64,000 nt of DNA from Alteribacillus iranensis (GCF_900113025.1 NZ_FONT01000002.1:84997-148996); one strand, 5' to 3'; shown: positions 34,665 through 43,608, counted from the stretch's first letter. Program-made: numbers and translations. The notes: generated by a model not told the origin, from the sequence alone.

Positions 34665-35621
34665 TCATGTAACGGGTTTAACATTAATAACAGAGTCCAA
34701 CCATTTCAAATATTTCGAATTTTTTCCTCTGACTATATTTGAGAACTCTGAAATTAAATGTTTCGTAATTGGTCCCGGTTCCCCACTACCAATTTTTCTA
34801 GCATCTACTTCTCTAACAGGTTTAATTTCCGCAGCACTTCCTGTAAGGAAAACCTCATTTGCACTGTAAATTTCTCCTCTAGCTATGCTTCTTATCTCTA
34901 CCGTATAACCTAATTCTTTTGCTAACTCAATGATTGACTTTCTGGTGATGCCAGGTAATATGGATGAATCTAATCCTGGAGTAGCAATTACACCATCTTT
35001 CACAACGAAGATATTTTCTGTACACGCTTCAGCTACATTCCCTACTCCGTCTAACATGATTGCTTCATCAAAACCTTTGTCTTTTGCGTCAACTCTAGCT
35101 AACATAGAACCTATATACAATCCGGTTGCTTTTGCAGCGGAAGGAACCATTTGAGAATGGACTCTAATCCACGGTGAAAAACAACAACGTACTCCTTTAC
35201 TCTTAGCCGCTGAACCAAGGTAATCTTCCCATGGCCATGTTGCTATTACTACATCTACAGGGCAATCAAGCGGATCTACTCCCAAAGAATGATAACCGAA
35301 AAATGCTAACGGTCTAATATAACAGGCTTCTAAATCATTTTCTATAATAGTGTTGTTAATTGCTTCAATCAGTTCTTCATCACTATAAGGTATTGTCATT
35401 CTTAATTGTTTAGCGGAATCTCTCCATCTTTCGATATGTTCTTTGACTCGGAACGTTCTCGGACCGTAAATCGTGTTGTAACAACGAAGTCCTTCAAAAA
35501 CACCTGATCCATAGGCAACGCCATGAGATAATACATGAATATTGGCTTCTTCCCATTTTACCAACTTACCATTAAACCATATTTTTTCTACATCAGGAAA
35601 CCACTTCTTTACTTTTTCCAT
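34665..35621 (-). CDS. Class IV aminotransferase (branched-chain aminotransferase, IlvE-like)
   Basis: A 318-residue PLP enzyme that exchanges amino groups between amino acids and 2-oxoglutarate. GVFEGLRCYNT, the AAKATGLYIGSMLA stretch with the probable PLP lysine, and NVAEACTENIFVVKDG are those of IlvE. It lies 14 bp after the M24 gene and before the TRAP genes, not in a biosynthetic ilv-leu operon, so its role is likely catabolic: removing or recycling the amino group of the imported compound. D-amino-acid or aminodeoxychorismate members of the fold are less similar. Confidence 0.88.
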   Translation of the reverse strand: MEKVKKWFPDVEKIWFNGKLVKWEEANIHVLSHGVAYGSGVFEGLRCYNTIYGPRTFRVKEHIERWRDSAKQLRMTIPYSDEELIEAINNTIIENDLEACYIRPLAFFGYHSLGVDPLDCPVDVVIATWPWEDYLGSAAKSKGVRCCFSPWIRVHSQMVPSAAKATGLYIGSMLARVDAKDKGFDEAIMLDGVGNVAEACTENIFVVKDGVIATPGLDSSILPGITRKSIIELAKELGYTVEIRSIARGEIYSANEVFLTGSAAEIKPVREVDARKIGSGEPGPITKHLISEFSNIVRGKNSKYLKWLDSVINVKPVT

Positions 35622-35635
35622 ATTTATCGCTCCTT

Positions 35636-36808
35636 CTATTCATTATCGAGGACGAAAATCTCTTGCGGAGCATTCGTCAATTTTTCTGCACCATTTTTAT
35701 TTATTAAAATTGTTTCGCTAATTGCTACACTAATTTCAAAATCCGTAATAAAAGGTATGATATGGAAAACCATATTTTCTTGCAGTTCCATATCTACTCC
35801 TTTTTTTATACTCATTCCATCCATCCATTTAGTGAATCCAATGCCAACAGAGTAGCCAATTCGATTATGAAAATATTGATTCATATTTTTGCTAGATAAA
35901 TATTCCTTACAAATTCGGTCGATATCTTCCACTTTCATACCTGGTTGAATGGAATCTATTATCGTATTGATTACTCCTCTGCTTGTTTCTTCAAACCTTT
36001 TCGCTTGGTTCGATGGTTCCCCTATACTTAATGTTCTCATAATAGGTGCATGATACCTGTAAGTACATCCACTGAATTCCAGGAAGACGACATCTCCCTT
36101 TGATGTTTTATAATTCTCCCAAGTAGGATGACCATATGTCGACCTTTTCCCTACTCCTATAAATGGAGGGGTAGCAGGAAATTCACTGCCTGATGAAATT
36201 AAGTCATTCATTATTCTCTGTGCGATATCATTTTCTGTTGGATATACGTTGGAAATTTCTTTGATTTGGTTCATCACTTTACTTGTTATATCTGCCGCCT
36301 GGCGAATATAGGTGACTTCCCGACTTGATTTTATTAGTCTACATTTAATAGTTATGTTTGTCCCATCCACTATTTCCACGTCGTTAGGTAGTTTATCTTT
36401 TAGTGCTAGAAACTGATTAGCGTTTATAAACCATGAATGAAACGATAGTGCTATTCTTTTGTTGACTACCCCTCGTTGTGTCAGCACTTCAATTGTTCGG
36501 TCCATCGGATCTTCTTCATCACTAAATGTCACCATATTTTCAATCCATGTTTGATATTTAAAATTTGTAGATTCTAACTTTCTTGTAACTAAAATTGGTT
36601 CATAATCTAGAGATATAATCAATACCTGCCAATCAAGGAAGGTAAACCCCCAAGACCGATAACCTAGTAAATAATTCAAGTCTACTGGATCATTTACTAG
36701 CAGATAATCTACACCTTCAGAGGCCATTTCTTTTTTCAGTTTTTTTAATCTATTCTGATACTCAACCAATTCAAAGGGTAAATCCTTATGAATTATTTCA
36801 CTTACCAT
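35636..36808 (-). CDS. M24-family hydrolase, creatinase/ectoine-hydrolase type
   Basis: A 390-residue pita-bread-fold protein. The N-terminal creatinase domain spans ~1-150 and the catalytic fold ~165-385. Metal ligands of true prolidases are replaced: LEFSGCTYRYHAPIMRT in place of the two Asp, GYSVGIGFTKW in place of GHG, and VFHIIPFI in place of TIEPG. These replacements are those of metal-independent creatinase and ectoine hydrolase (DoeA/EutD) proteins, so an Xaa-Pro peptidase label would mislead. It overlaps no neighbour but is tightly spaced with the amidohydrolase and ilvE. The substrate is probably a small amidine, lactam or ureido compound. Confidence 0.82.
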   Translation of the reverse strand: MVSEIIHKDLPFELVEYQNRLKKLKKEMASEGVDYLLVNDPVDLNYLLGYRSWGFTFLDWQVLIISLDYEPILVTRKLESTNFKYQTWIENMVTFSDEEDPMDRTIEVLTQRGVVNKRIALSFHSWFINANQFLALKDKLPNDVEIVDGTNITIKCRLIKSSREVTYIRQAADITSKVMNQIKEISNVYPTENDIAQRIMNDLISSGSEFPATPPFIGVGKRSTYGHPTWENYKTSKGDVVFLEFSGCTYRYHAPIMRTLSIGEPSNQAKRFEETSRGVINTIIDSIQPGMKVEDIDRICKEYLSSKNMNQYFHNRIGYSVGIGFTKWMDGMSIKKGVDMELQENMVFHIIPFITDFEISVAISETILINKNGAEKLTNAPQEIFVLDNE

Positions 36809-36821
36809 GAAATCATCTCCT

Positions 36822-38033
36822 TTATTGAAGGGTAGAATAAACGATGTCGCCTTCCTTTATGACCAATTTGATGTTTTTTATTGCATCCATGTTTTCAAGT
36901 GGATTTCCTTCTACTGCTATTATGTCTGCTATTTTATTTTCAGAAATAGAACCTACCCTGTCTTCTAATTGAAGTAATTCTGCTCCCTTAATGGTAGCAG
37001 CACGTAAAATATCAATCTTTGAAACTCCACTTTCCTCCATTAATCTCATCTCCATGTGAATATTTCCGTGAGGATTATATGGAGTTCCCGCGTCAGTACC
37101 TGTAGCAAATTTCACACCTGCTTGTCTACTGTTAATAAAACTTTTCATGTTATCATCGTGTGCCTGGTTAGCTTTTTGAACGGTTGTACTGTCCATCTTT
37201 GAGTTATTACTATTTTCCACAACGCGATGGTAGGCTGTTAACGTCGGGATATGAAATATGCCCTTTTCTTTCATTAAATCAATGCCATCGTTTGTCAAAT
37301 AACTACCATGTTCTATGGAATCTACACCAGCTCTGATAGCATTCATGATGCCCGTAGTACCTATGGCATGAGCGGCCACAGTTATTCCTCTTTTCCTAGC
37401 TTCTTCAACGACAGCAGAAATTTCCTCATAATTTAATTCAGGAGCTCCTATTTCTGTCCCTGGAGATAAAACGCCTCCCGTGGCAATCACTTTTAATGCT
37501 TTGGCACCTGCTTTTATCTCTTCTCGAGCAGCTTGCCTAAGATTTTCAACTCCATCCACCTCTCGACCCAAAAATCTTCCATGCCCCCCTGTCATTAATA
37601 AAGCTCTCCCTGTTGAAACAATTCTTGGTCCTTTTATTTTTTTCGATTCAATCGCTTTAGAAACTTCTATGGCAGCTGAATTGCTGCATCCACAATCACG
37701 AATAGTCGTTACACCGCCAGATAACGTTTTGTTAGAATTATCCATAACATTAATAGTAGTTTCTATATCCGATTGATTTAGTAAGTTTGGGTTCGCTTCC
37801 CCAGACAAGCACAGGTGAACGTGGACATTAATTAAGCCTGGGACAACGGTTAGTCCTTTCAAGTCAATTACTTTTGCAGACTTCTCAGTCCATTCTATAT
37901 CTGTTGTATGACCTAGCCATGCTATTTTTCCATCACGTACTACTATAGCTCCGCTTGTAATATGGTTTTCTTTATTTACGTCAACAATAAAGCAATTTTT
38001 AAGAATAATCTTATTTTTCTCCACCCTGAACAC
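36822..38033 (-). CDS. Metal-dependent amidohydrolase (imidazolonepropionase/Xaa-Pro dipeptidase-like subgroup)
   Basis: A 403-residue TIM-barrel hydrolase. The metal motif HVHL near residue 73, the carboxylated-lysine region GAKALKVIATGG, VAAHAIGTTG, SIEHGSYLT and the final ligand FATGTDAGTPYNPHGN are all present, so a binuclear metal centre is expected. The subgroup includes enzymes on Xaa-Pro dipeptides and N-acyl amino acids. It is the first gene of the cluster amidohydrolase-M24-aminotransferase-TRAP. Its likely task is amide or cyclic-amide cleavage of the imported compound or of the M24 product. Confidence 0.85.
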   Translation of the reverse strand: MFRVEKNKIILKNCFIVDVNKENHITSGAIVVRDGKIAWLGHTTDIEWTEKSAKVIDLKGLTVVPGLINVHVHLCLSGEANPNLLNQSDIETTINVMDNSNKTLSGGVTTIRDCGCSNSAAIEVSKAIESKKIKGPRIVSTGRALLMTGGHGRFLGREVDGVENLRQAAREEIKAGAKALKVIATGGVLSPGTEIGAPELNYEEISAVVEEARKRGITVAAHAIGTTGIMNAIRAGVDSIEHGSYLTNDGIDLMKEKGIFHIPTLTAYHRVVENSNNSKMDSTTVQKANQAHDDNMKSFINSRQAGVKFATGTDAGTPYNPHGNIHMEMRLMEESGVSKIDILRAATIKGAELLQLEDRVGSISENKIADIIAVEGNPLENMDAIKNIKLVIKEGDIVYSTLQ

Positions 38034-38150
38034 TCCAACATTTATTTGTTTTATTAGTCCGCCATCCTGATGGTCATTATTGCTATTTAAAAAATAAGCA
38101 TTTATTACATTTTTCTTACTTATATTTTATATTAATGAGGCATTGTAAAC

Positions 38151-38166
38151 TGTTAACTGCTTAACA
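38151..38166. promoter_or_regulatory. Palindrome TGTTAA-CTGC-TTAACA, candidate operator
   Basis: A perfect 6-bp inverted repeat with a 4-bp spacer, ~118 bp upstream of the amidohydrolase start in AT-rich DNA. It may be the operator of the cluster; no regulator gene is adjacent, so the binding protein is unknown. Confidence 0.4.
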
Positions 38167-38325
38167 TAAATTCTATTATTTTAAATTTTTTAAAAATAAA
38201 TACCTAAAAGGAGCAAAACTAGGTAAGAAAATAATATTATCATGAAATGAACAAGAAAAATATTTCAAAGAGAGATCTTAACTTAGAAATAATTTTTAGC
38301 TAAGGGAGAATTGAAATGGTTATAT

Positions 38326-39795
38326 TCACAATTTCATCGTTACCGTTTTAGCTTCTGTATAAAAATCAAAACTGTGGCGTCCTCCCTCACGACCGATACC
38401 ACTCGCTTTCGATCCACCAAACGGCGTTCGTAAGTCCCGGATGTACCAGCAATTGACCCACAATAAACCTGCTTCTACCGCAGAAGAAACTCTTCTCGCT
38501 CTTCTCATATCATTGGTCCACACGACTCCGGCGAGTCCATAAATCGAGTCATTAGCAATACGGATCGCGTCTTCTTCTGTCTTAAAAGGAATGATAACGA
38601 TAACCGGGCCAAAAATTTCTTCCTGAGCTACCCGCATTTTATTATCAATGTCATATAAAACAGTCGGCTCATAAAAGTTACCTTTATCAAGTCCTGCCAC
38701 ACGTTGTCCTCCGTGCGCCAATTTAGCGCCTTCCGCAATACCGATTTTCACATATTCATCTACCGTTTCCATGTGCCCTTTTGAAACAAGGGCTCCCATA
38801 TCTGTCTGTTCATCCGTCGGTTCGCCTACTTTAATGTTCTTTGCGGCATTAGTGAACTTTTCTAGAAACTCATCGTACACACTTTCTTGGACAAGCAGTC
38901 GTGATCCTGCCAAACATATTTCACCTTGATTTCGATAAATGGCTTCAATGGATCCGGAAACCGCTTCATCTAAATCAGCATCTTCGAAAACGATATTCGC
39001 AGATTTCCCTCCGAGTTCCAGTGAAACAGGGGTTAAGTTCTCTGACGCATTTCTCATGACCGTTTTCCCCGTGTTGCTTTCACCGACAAATGAAATACGC
39101 TGCACATACGGGTTTGTGCACATTTCTGTACCAACCGTGCTTCCCGGTCCCGTAATAATATTTAATACACCAGGCGGTAACCCTGCTTCGTTAGCAATTT
39201 CACCTAATTTCACAGCGCTTAAAGGTGTGTAGGATGCCGGTTTTACGACAATGGTATTTCCTGCCGCCAATGCAGCAGAGGCTTTCCAAGTCAATTGCAT
39301 GAAGGGTAAATTCCAAGGAATGATTAAACTTGTCACACCAGCTGGCCCGTATTCGGCATATGACATAACATTGTGTTTTTGGTAGTTTTCCTGAACCACG
39401 TATTTCGCCATTTCTGCGAAAAAGCGGAAGTTCTGTGCAGCACGTGGAATATCAAAGCCTCGGCTTTCGGTAATTGGCTTCCCCACATCAAGGGTTTCTA
39501 GGTAAGCAAGCTCATCCACCCGTTCCAGTATTAAGTCGGACATTCTACAAAGGATGTCCGACCTTTCTTCAACAGGCATGTTACTCCAGATTCCGCTTTC
39601 AAAAGTACGTTGGGCTGCTTCAATGGCACGCTTTGCGTCATGTTCATTACCTTTAGCTACCGATGCGAGCTTTATATTGGTTGCAGGATCAATCGTATCG
39701 AAGGTATCACCTGATAAAGCATCAACGTATGCGCCGTCAATAAAAAGTTTAGCATCAGAAACTTTTACTTTTTCATTTAGTAATTCTTTCTTCAC
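38326..39795 (-). CDS. Aldehyde dehydrogenase (NAD(P)+)
   Basis: A 489-residue enzyme of the ALDH superfamily, oxidising an aldehyde to its acid. LELGGKSANIVFEDADLDEAV with the general-base glutamate, NQGEICLAGSR with the catalytic cysteine, and EEIFGPVIVIIPF are present. Start: GTG 39795 with AGGAGGAG 9 bp before it. It lies 292 bp upstream, in transcription terms, of the TRAP/M24 cluster on the same strand and could supply the last oxidation there, but it has its own operator-like repeats. Substrate unknown. Confidence 0.9.
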   Translation of the reverse strand: MKKELLNEKVKVSDAKLFIDGAYVDALSGDTFDTIDPATNIKLASVAKGNEHDAKRAIEAAQRTFESGIWSNMPVEERSDILCRMSDLILERVDELAYLETLDVGKPITESRGFDIPRAAQNFRFFAEMAKYVVQENYQKHNVMSYAEYGPAGVTSLIIPWNLPFMQLTWKASAALAAGNTIVVKPASYTPLSAVKLGEIANEAGLPPGVLNIITGPGSTVGTEMCTNPYVQRISFVGESNTGKTVMRNASENLTPVSLELGGKSANIVFEDADLDEAVSGSIEAIYRNQGEICLAGSRLLVQESVYDEFLEKFTNAAKNIKVGEPTDEQTDMGALVSKGHMETVDEYVKIGIAEGAKLAHGGQRVAGLDKGNFYEPTVLYDIDNKMRVAQEEIFGPVIVIIPFKTEEDAIRIANDSIYGLAGVVWTNDMRRARRVSSAVEAGLLWVNCWYIRDLRTPFGGSKASGIGREGGRHSFDFYTEAKTVTMKL

Positions 39796-39822
39796 AATAT
39801 TACTCCTCCTGACAATAATAAT

Positions 39823-39861
39823 GAACATTATGAATGTTCTTAAATTGAATGTTCTTAAATT
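39823..39861 (-). promoter_or_regulatory. Inverted and tandem repeats upstream of the aldehyde dehydrogenase gene
   Basis: GAACATTATGAATGTTC (39823-39839) is an inverted repeat, and GAATGTTCTTAAATT occurs twice in perfect tandem (39832-39846, 39847-39861). The GAATGTTC half-sites are shared by both. They lie between a TATAAT-like -10 (near 39880) and the ribosome binding site, so they look like an operator array for a repressor. Confidence 0.55.
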
Positions 39862-40108
39862 TTTATAGATAGAATTATATTATGAAGATGTTTTAAAATC
39901 CAGTGTTTAATTGCATAATGTGGGATAAAAACCTACACGATTGTTAAAGTTGATGGGATTATTGATAAATTATGCCGAAAAGAACGTACTAAGTGAGGCA
40001 TAAGAAAATACCAAAAAACGCTAAAAATCTCTACTTTGGGGAGCCGGCAGGAGGCAGGAATCCTCTCTTCCTATTTATATGGTGTATTTTCTTCCATTTC
40101 GATATCTT
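39862..40108. other. Intergenic stretch without a gene
   Basis: AT-rich, with the probable promoter of the aldehyde dehydrogenase gene at its left end. No supported reading frame or hairpin was seen. Confidence 0.4.
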
Positions 40109-40405
40109 CTATTTGCTGTTCCATGTCACTAGCATTTTTTTCGTGTCTGCTGGGATTTTGATGGCACCGGCTTCGTCATAATCAGAAAAGTTCCTTGGGA
40201 TAATTGGAACATGGTCATTGTCTGGCCTTCTTGTACTATTGTCATCAGTGGTCGCACCAAGTGATTCTTCTTCCTGCTCCGCTTCTTCCCCGACCATCGT
40301 ATCTTCTGTTTTCTTTTCCGTCATCTCTTCACTTGTCTCTGAAGCCGTTTTCCCGGAAGCAGTTACTCACAATGTAACCCCCAACGCAGCTGCTACCCTT
40401 TTCAT
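40109..40405 (-). pseudogene. Small secreted or lipoprotein-like protein with an in-frame TGA
   Basis: From ATG 40405 the frame encodes MKRVAAALGVTL, then TGA at 40369-40367, then VTASGKTASETSEEMTEKK and ~65 acidic residues to 40109. The N-terminus looks like a signal peptide, with VTASG where a lipobox VTACG would be expected, so both the stop and the missing cysteine point to decay. A shorter product from ATG 40324 (71 residues) is possible but would be cytosolic. The family is not recognised. No operon partner. Confidence 0.4.
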
Positions 40406-40593
40406 TTTTCCATACCCTTCTCTCCTCTACTTTCCCTTTTTCAAGAATATTTATAGTGAATGACAAACGTGCAGAAAACAAGAGTAGAACAAGGGACTTT
40501 TCTCCCTTGCTTTCTAATTCGAAAGTCTGACGTGGATGTTAATCAAACGTTTGATTTTCCTAGAGTATTTGGTAAGCAACGACACCTCCTGTC

Positions 40594-40620
40594 TAAAACT
40601 TACCGGAAACAATCCGATAT
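40594..40620 (+). promoter_or_regulatory. Sigma-D promoter of cheV
   Basis: TAAA (40594-40597), 15-bp spacer, TCCGATAT (40613-40620): one mismatch to the Bacillus sigma-D consensus TAAA-N15-GCCGATAT. It lies 46 bp before the cheV start and fits motility-linked expression. Confidence 0.8.
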
Positions 40621-40665
40621 ACCTAGTAACTGATCTGTTTCGAGAACGTGAGGGGGAAAATAACG

Positions 40666-41562
40666 ATGAACCAAAGCAATATTTTATTAGAAAGTGGGAC
40701 GAACGAGTTAGAAATTATTTTGTTTGACGTGGATGGACGAAAGTTTGGGATCAACGTGCTTAAGGTGAGGGAAATTATTCAACCGTCTGTGGTGACAGAA
40801 ACGCCAAATCCTCATCCGTATGTGGAAGGTATCATTAATTTGAGAGATGAAATTATTCCTGTTGTCGATCTGACGGAGGTATTACACTGTCAGCCATCAG
40901 CCAACCCGGAACAAGATAAGTTTATTGTCGTCGAATTAAATAACCGAAAAGCAGCGTTTCATGTTCATGATGTGAGCCGAATTTACCGCTTAACCTGGGG
41001 TCAAATTGAAAAGCCGGTGTACTTTGATGAATGGGAAAACACGTATACCATTGGAGTAGTAAAGTTGGAAAACGAGATGGCTTTACTGTTAGATTATGAA
41101 AAAATCGTAATGGAAACGTCCTCTACTTCTCCTCACTCTCAGATGGGTCCTCCGGCAGGAGAAAAGAAAGAAGAGCGGGCAGACAAACAAATTTTGATCG
41201 CAGAAGACTCCCCTGTTCTACAAGGCATGCTAAAAGATACATTAGAAGGTGCAGGTTACTCCACCGTTGTTTTTCAAGACGGAAAAGAAGCGTGGGAGTA
41301 CCTCAACCGTGTCTCCGAAGACGAGGCTTTAGCCTATCCGGACCTTATCATTACCGATATCGAAATGCCGCAGATGGATGGCCACCACTTAACAAAACAT
41401 GTTAAAAACCATCCTGACCTTCATCAGCTGCCCGTCATCATTTTTTCTTCATTAATCACGCATGATTTGTATCATAAAGGAGAAAAAGTAGGAGCGGATG
41501 CCCAAATCAGTAAGCCGGATATTATACATGTCTTAGACAAAGTCGACGGGTTTGTTATTTAA
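40666..41562 (+). CDS. cheV: Chemotaxis coupling/adaptation protein CheV
   Basis: A 298-residue fusion of a CheW-like domain (residues ~15-155; INVLKVREIIQ, VEGIINLRDEIIPVVDL) and a response-regulator receiver (~175-298) with phosphoacceptor aspartate in LIITDIEMPQMDG. CheV couples chemoreceptors to CheA and adapts by phosphorylation. The start is ATG 40666 behind AGGGGG; an upstream in-frame ATG at 40648 has no site. It is monocistronic, behind a sigma-D promoter and before a bidirectional terminator. Fits with the flagellins and chemoreceptor further right. Confidence 0.95.
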   Translation: MNQSNILLESGTNELEIILFDVDGRKFGINVLKVREIIQPSVVTETPNPHPYVEGIINLRDEIIPVVDLTEVLHCQPSANPEQDKFIVVELNNRKAAFHVHDVSRIYRLTWGQIEKPVYFDEWENTYTIGVVKLENEMALLLDYEKIVMETSSTSPHSQMGPPAGEKKEERADKQILIAEDSPVLQGMLKDTLEGAGYSTVVFQDGKEAWEYLNRVSEDEALAYPDLIITDIEMPQMDGHHLTKHVKNHPDLHQLPVIIFSSLITHDLYHKGEKVGADAQISKPDIIHVLDKVDGFVI

Positions 41563-41582
41563 ATATGAAAACAGACATAAGA

Positions 41583-41634
41583 AAAAGACGCTCAAAAGGT
41601 AGAAAATGATACTCTTTTGGGCGCCTCTTTTTTA
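41583..41634. terminator. Bidirectional terminator between cheV and the sigma-54 activator
   Basis: GACGCTCAAAAGGT pairs imperfectly with ACTCTTTTGGGCGCC over a ~10-nt loop, with A5 on the left and T6 on the right. It serves the convergent genes on both sides. Confidence 0.75.
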
Positions 41635-41643
41635 AGATACCAG

Positions 41644-43455
41644 TTATTCCACTGCCAATTTCCTCATTTTCTTATACAACGTAGAACGATGAATTCCTAA
41701 ATGCTTGGCGGCTGCCGTTTTATTTCCATTTACTTGCTGAAGGGTCGTAACTATAAGTTCTCTCTCCCGCTCCATATCCTCTAGTTGATATTTCTTTATA
41801 AGACCCTGTTCCTCCTCTTCCGATTGGACATTGGGCTCGCTTTCCCTTTCTTCTGCTGGTGGTGATTCATAACACGCTCTTATATAAGGGGGCAAGTCCT
41901 CCCATGTGATTCGCTGTTTTTCCGACAAAATGACGAGACGCTCGAGCAAATTAGTGAGCTCTCGAATATTTCCCGGCCAGTGATAACGCATAAAGGCAAT
42001 CACTGCCTGTTGATCCATTTCCACCCGCTCCAACCCATGTTTCTCACACGCTCTTTCAATAAGATGAGAAACTAAAATAGGTATATCTATTTTCCTCTCT
42101 CTTAATGGCGGGATGTTTAAAGGTAAAATGTTCAACCGGTAATATAAATCTTCTCGAAATTTCCCTTCTTCTATTAATTGTTCGAGTGGTTGGTTTGTCG
42201 CTGCGATAATGCGGGCATTGACTTTTTGTTCTTTTGTCCCCCCAACCCTTTCAAACGTTTGCTCTTGCAGCACACGCAGCAGCTTTGCTTGTAAATGTAT
42301 GGATACATCCCCTATTTCATCTAAAAATAAAGTGCCTTCGTGAGCAAGTTCAAATTTACCAGGTTTTCCTCCCTGCCTCGCTCCTGTAAAAGCACCGGCC
42401 TCATAGCCAAACAATTCAGACTCAATAAGCTCTTCAGGAATCGCGGCACAGTTCACAGAAATAAGGGGACCGTCTTTCACCGGGCTTGACCGATGGATCG
42501 CCTTTACAAACAACTCTTTCCCTACGCCACTCTCCCCTGTGATAAGAACCGTTCCCGTCGTTTTCGCCATTCGTAACGCTTGTTTTTTGGCATGGGATAT
42601 TTCCGGACTGGAGCCGATGATTTTATCAATTGTGATCACATCGTCTTTTGAAGACTTTGGTATCCCTAAGGCAACACGATCGTTTTCATTTTTTTCCCGG
42701 AAGCGTTGCACTTTTTCGTACGTTCGGAACAGTTCGGATACCCCTTCAAAAATTAACATTCCCACCGCGCCAATGATTTCGTCTCCTCTCCAAATAGGAA
42801 GACGATGGGCAATGACGGGAACACCACGCAACGTATGAGGTTGGTTTCTTTCCGGGATCCCTGTCTCTAATACAACGGGTAAACGAGTATTTTCAATAAC
42901 CTCAGTGCAATGTTTTCCGATAGCTTCTTCCCTGCTCATGGCCACATACCTGGCGTATGAATCATTGAACAGACGAATGATGCCATGTTGATCGACGACA
43001 GTCACCCCTTCATACGCCGTTTCAAAACTTGATTTATACCACTCCATCATTTGTTCTAACGTTTGGATCTGCTGCATCATTTCAAACCCATGTCTAGCTA
43101 TGTCGGATGCATCTATTTTCCCTAGCAGACGACCGTTATGATCGAGTGCCAATGTTATGATTTCTTTTCTGAAAGTGAGACGTGATAATGGATCATCTTC
43201 ATAGCAAAAAGAAAAATCATGATTGGCGATACTTCCGAGCGGTTGTTTTCGATCAACACCTTGCAATATTGATTCAATGAGGTCGGCAAAAGAAATGACG
43301 CCCTCTACGTAATTATCTTTATCTACGATGACAATATGGGAGGATTTTTGACGAGAAATGAGCTGAACTGCCTCTTGAATCGTTTGATGAGTCCTCAGTG
43401 TCACTACTTTTTTATTCACCCATTCTCTGACAATCTGATTGTCTAAGCTCACCAT
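41644..43455 (-). CDS. Sigma-54-dependent activator with CBS pair and PAS domain
   Basis: A 603-residue enhancer-binding protein. Residues ~5-115 are two CBS domains (KSSHIVIVDKDNYVEGVI), ~125-235 a PAS domain (TVVDQHGIIRLFNDSY), ~275-510 an AAA+ domain with GESGVGKE, GAFTGA and LFLDEIGD, and the last ~45 a Fis-type helix-turn-helix (KTAAAKHLGIHRSTLYKKM). CBS pairs usually bind adenine nucleotides or SAM, so this regulator may add an energy signal to the PAS ligand. It is divergent from an operon with a sigma-54 promoter at 43609 and is the evident activator. Confidence 0.93.
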   Translation of the reverse strand: MVSLDNQIVREWVNKKVVTLRTHQTIQEAVQLISRQKSSHIVIVDKDNYVEGVISFADLIESILQGVDRKQPLGSIANHDFSFCYEDDPLSRLTFRKEIITLALDHNGRLLGKIDASDIARHGFEMMQQIQTLEQMMEWYKSSFETAYEGVTVVDQHGIIRLFNDSYARYVAMSREEAIGKHCTEVIENTRLPVVLETGIPERNQPHTLRGVPVIAHRLPIWRGDEIIGAVGMLIFEGVSELFRTYEKVQRFREKNENDRVALGIPKSSKDDVITIDKIIGSSPEISHAKKQALRMAKTTGTVLITGESGVGKELFVKAIHRSSPVKDGPLISVNCAAIPEELIESELFGYEAGAFTGARQGGKPGKFELAHEGTLFLDEIGDVSIHLQAKLLRVLQEQTFERVGGTKEQKVNARIIAATNQPLEQLIEEGKFREDLYYRLNILPLNIPPLRERKIDIPILVSHLIERACEKHGLERVEMDQQAVIAFMRYHWPGNIRELTNLLERLVILSEKQRITWEDLPPYIRACYESPPAEERESEPNVQSEEEEQGLIKKYQLEDMERERELIVTTLQQVNGNKTAAAKHLGIHRSTLYKKMRKLAVE

Positions 43456-43608
43456 GATCTTTTGTCCCTCCTTCTCTTTTTAACTGTCTCCATTTATAAA
43501 CAAAAGTGTAGATGGTAAAAAACAACACTGGATATTTTCGTCTCTTTTATTATACACTGAATGTGACAAAAAAAGAATAATTATTTGATAAAAGCGCCAT
43601 TTCAAACT

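Noticed and set aside
34665..35621. Biosynthetic ilvE of branched-chain amino acids
   Set aside because: No ilv or leu genes are near and it is embedded in a catabolic transporter operon; a housekeeping copy elsewhere is more likely, though activity may be the same.
35636..36808. Xaa-Pro dipeptidase as the function of the M24 protein
   Set aside because: Four of the five metal-ligand positions are substituted, so a metal-dependent prolidase is unlikely.
31156..39795. Classical ectoine degradation operon
   Set aside because: The M24 protein fits, but DoeB-type deacetylase, DoeD-type class III aminotransferase and the usual AsnC/GntR-type regulator are missing.
40367..40369. TGA read as selenocysteine
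   Set aside because: It lies in a signal peptide, no SECIS-like hairpin follows, and the family is not a selenoprotein.
43505..43560. Clear activator sites for the CBS-PAS activator
   Set aside because: AGTGT/ACACT pieces are present but with no constant spacing, unlike the other two sigma-54 loci, so no site feature was called.
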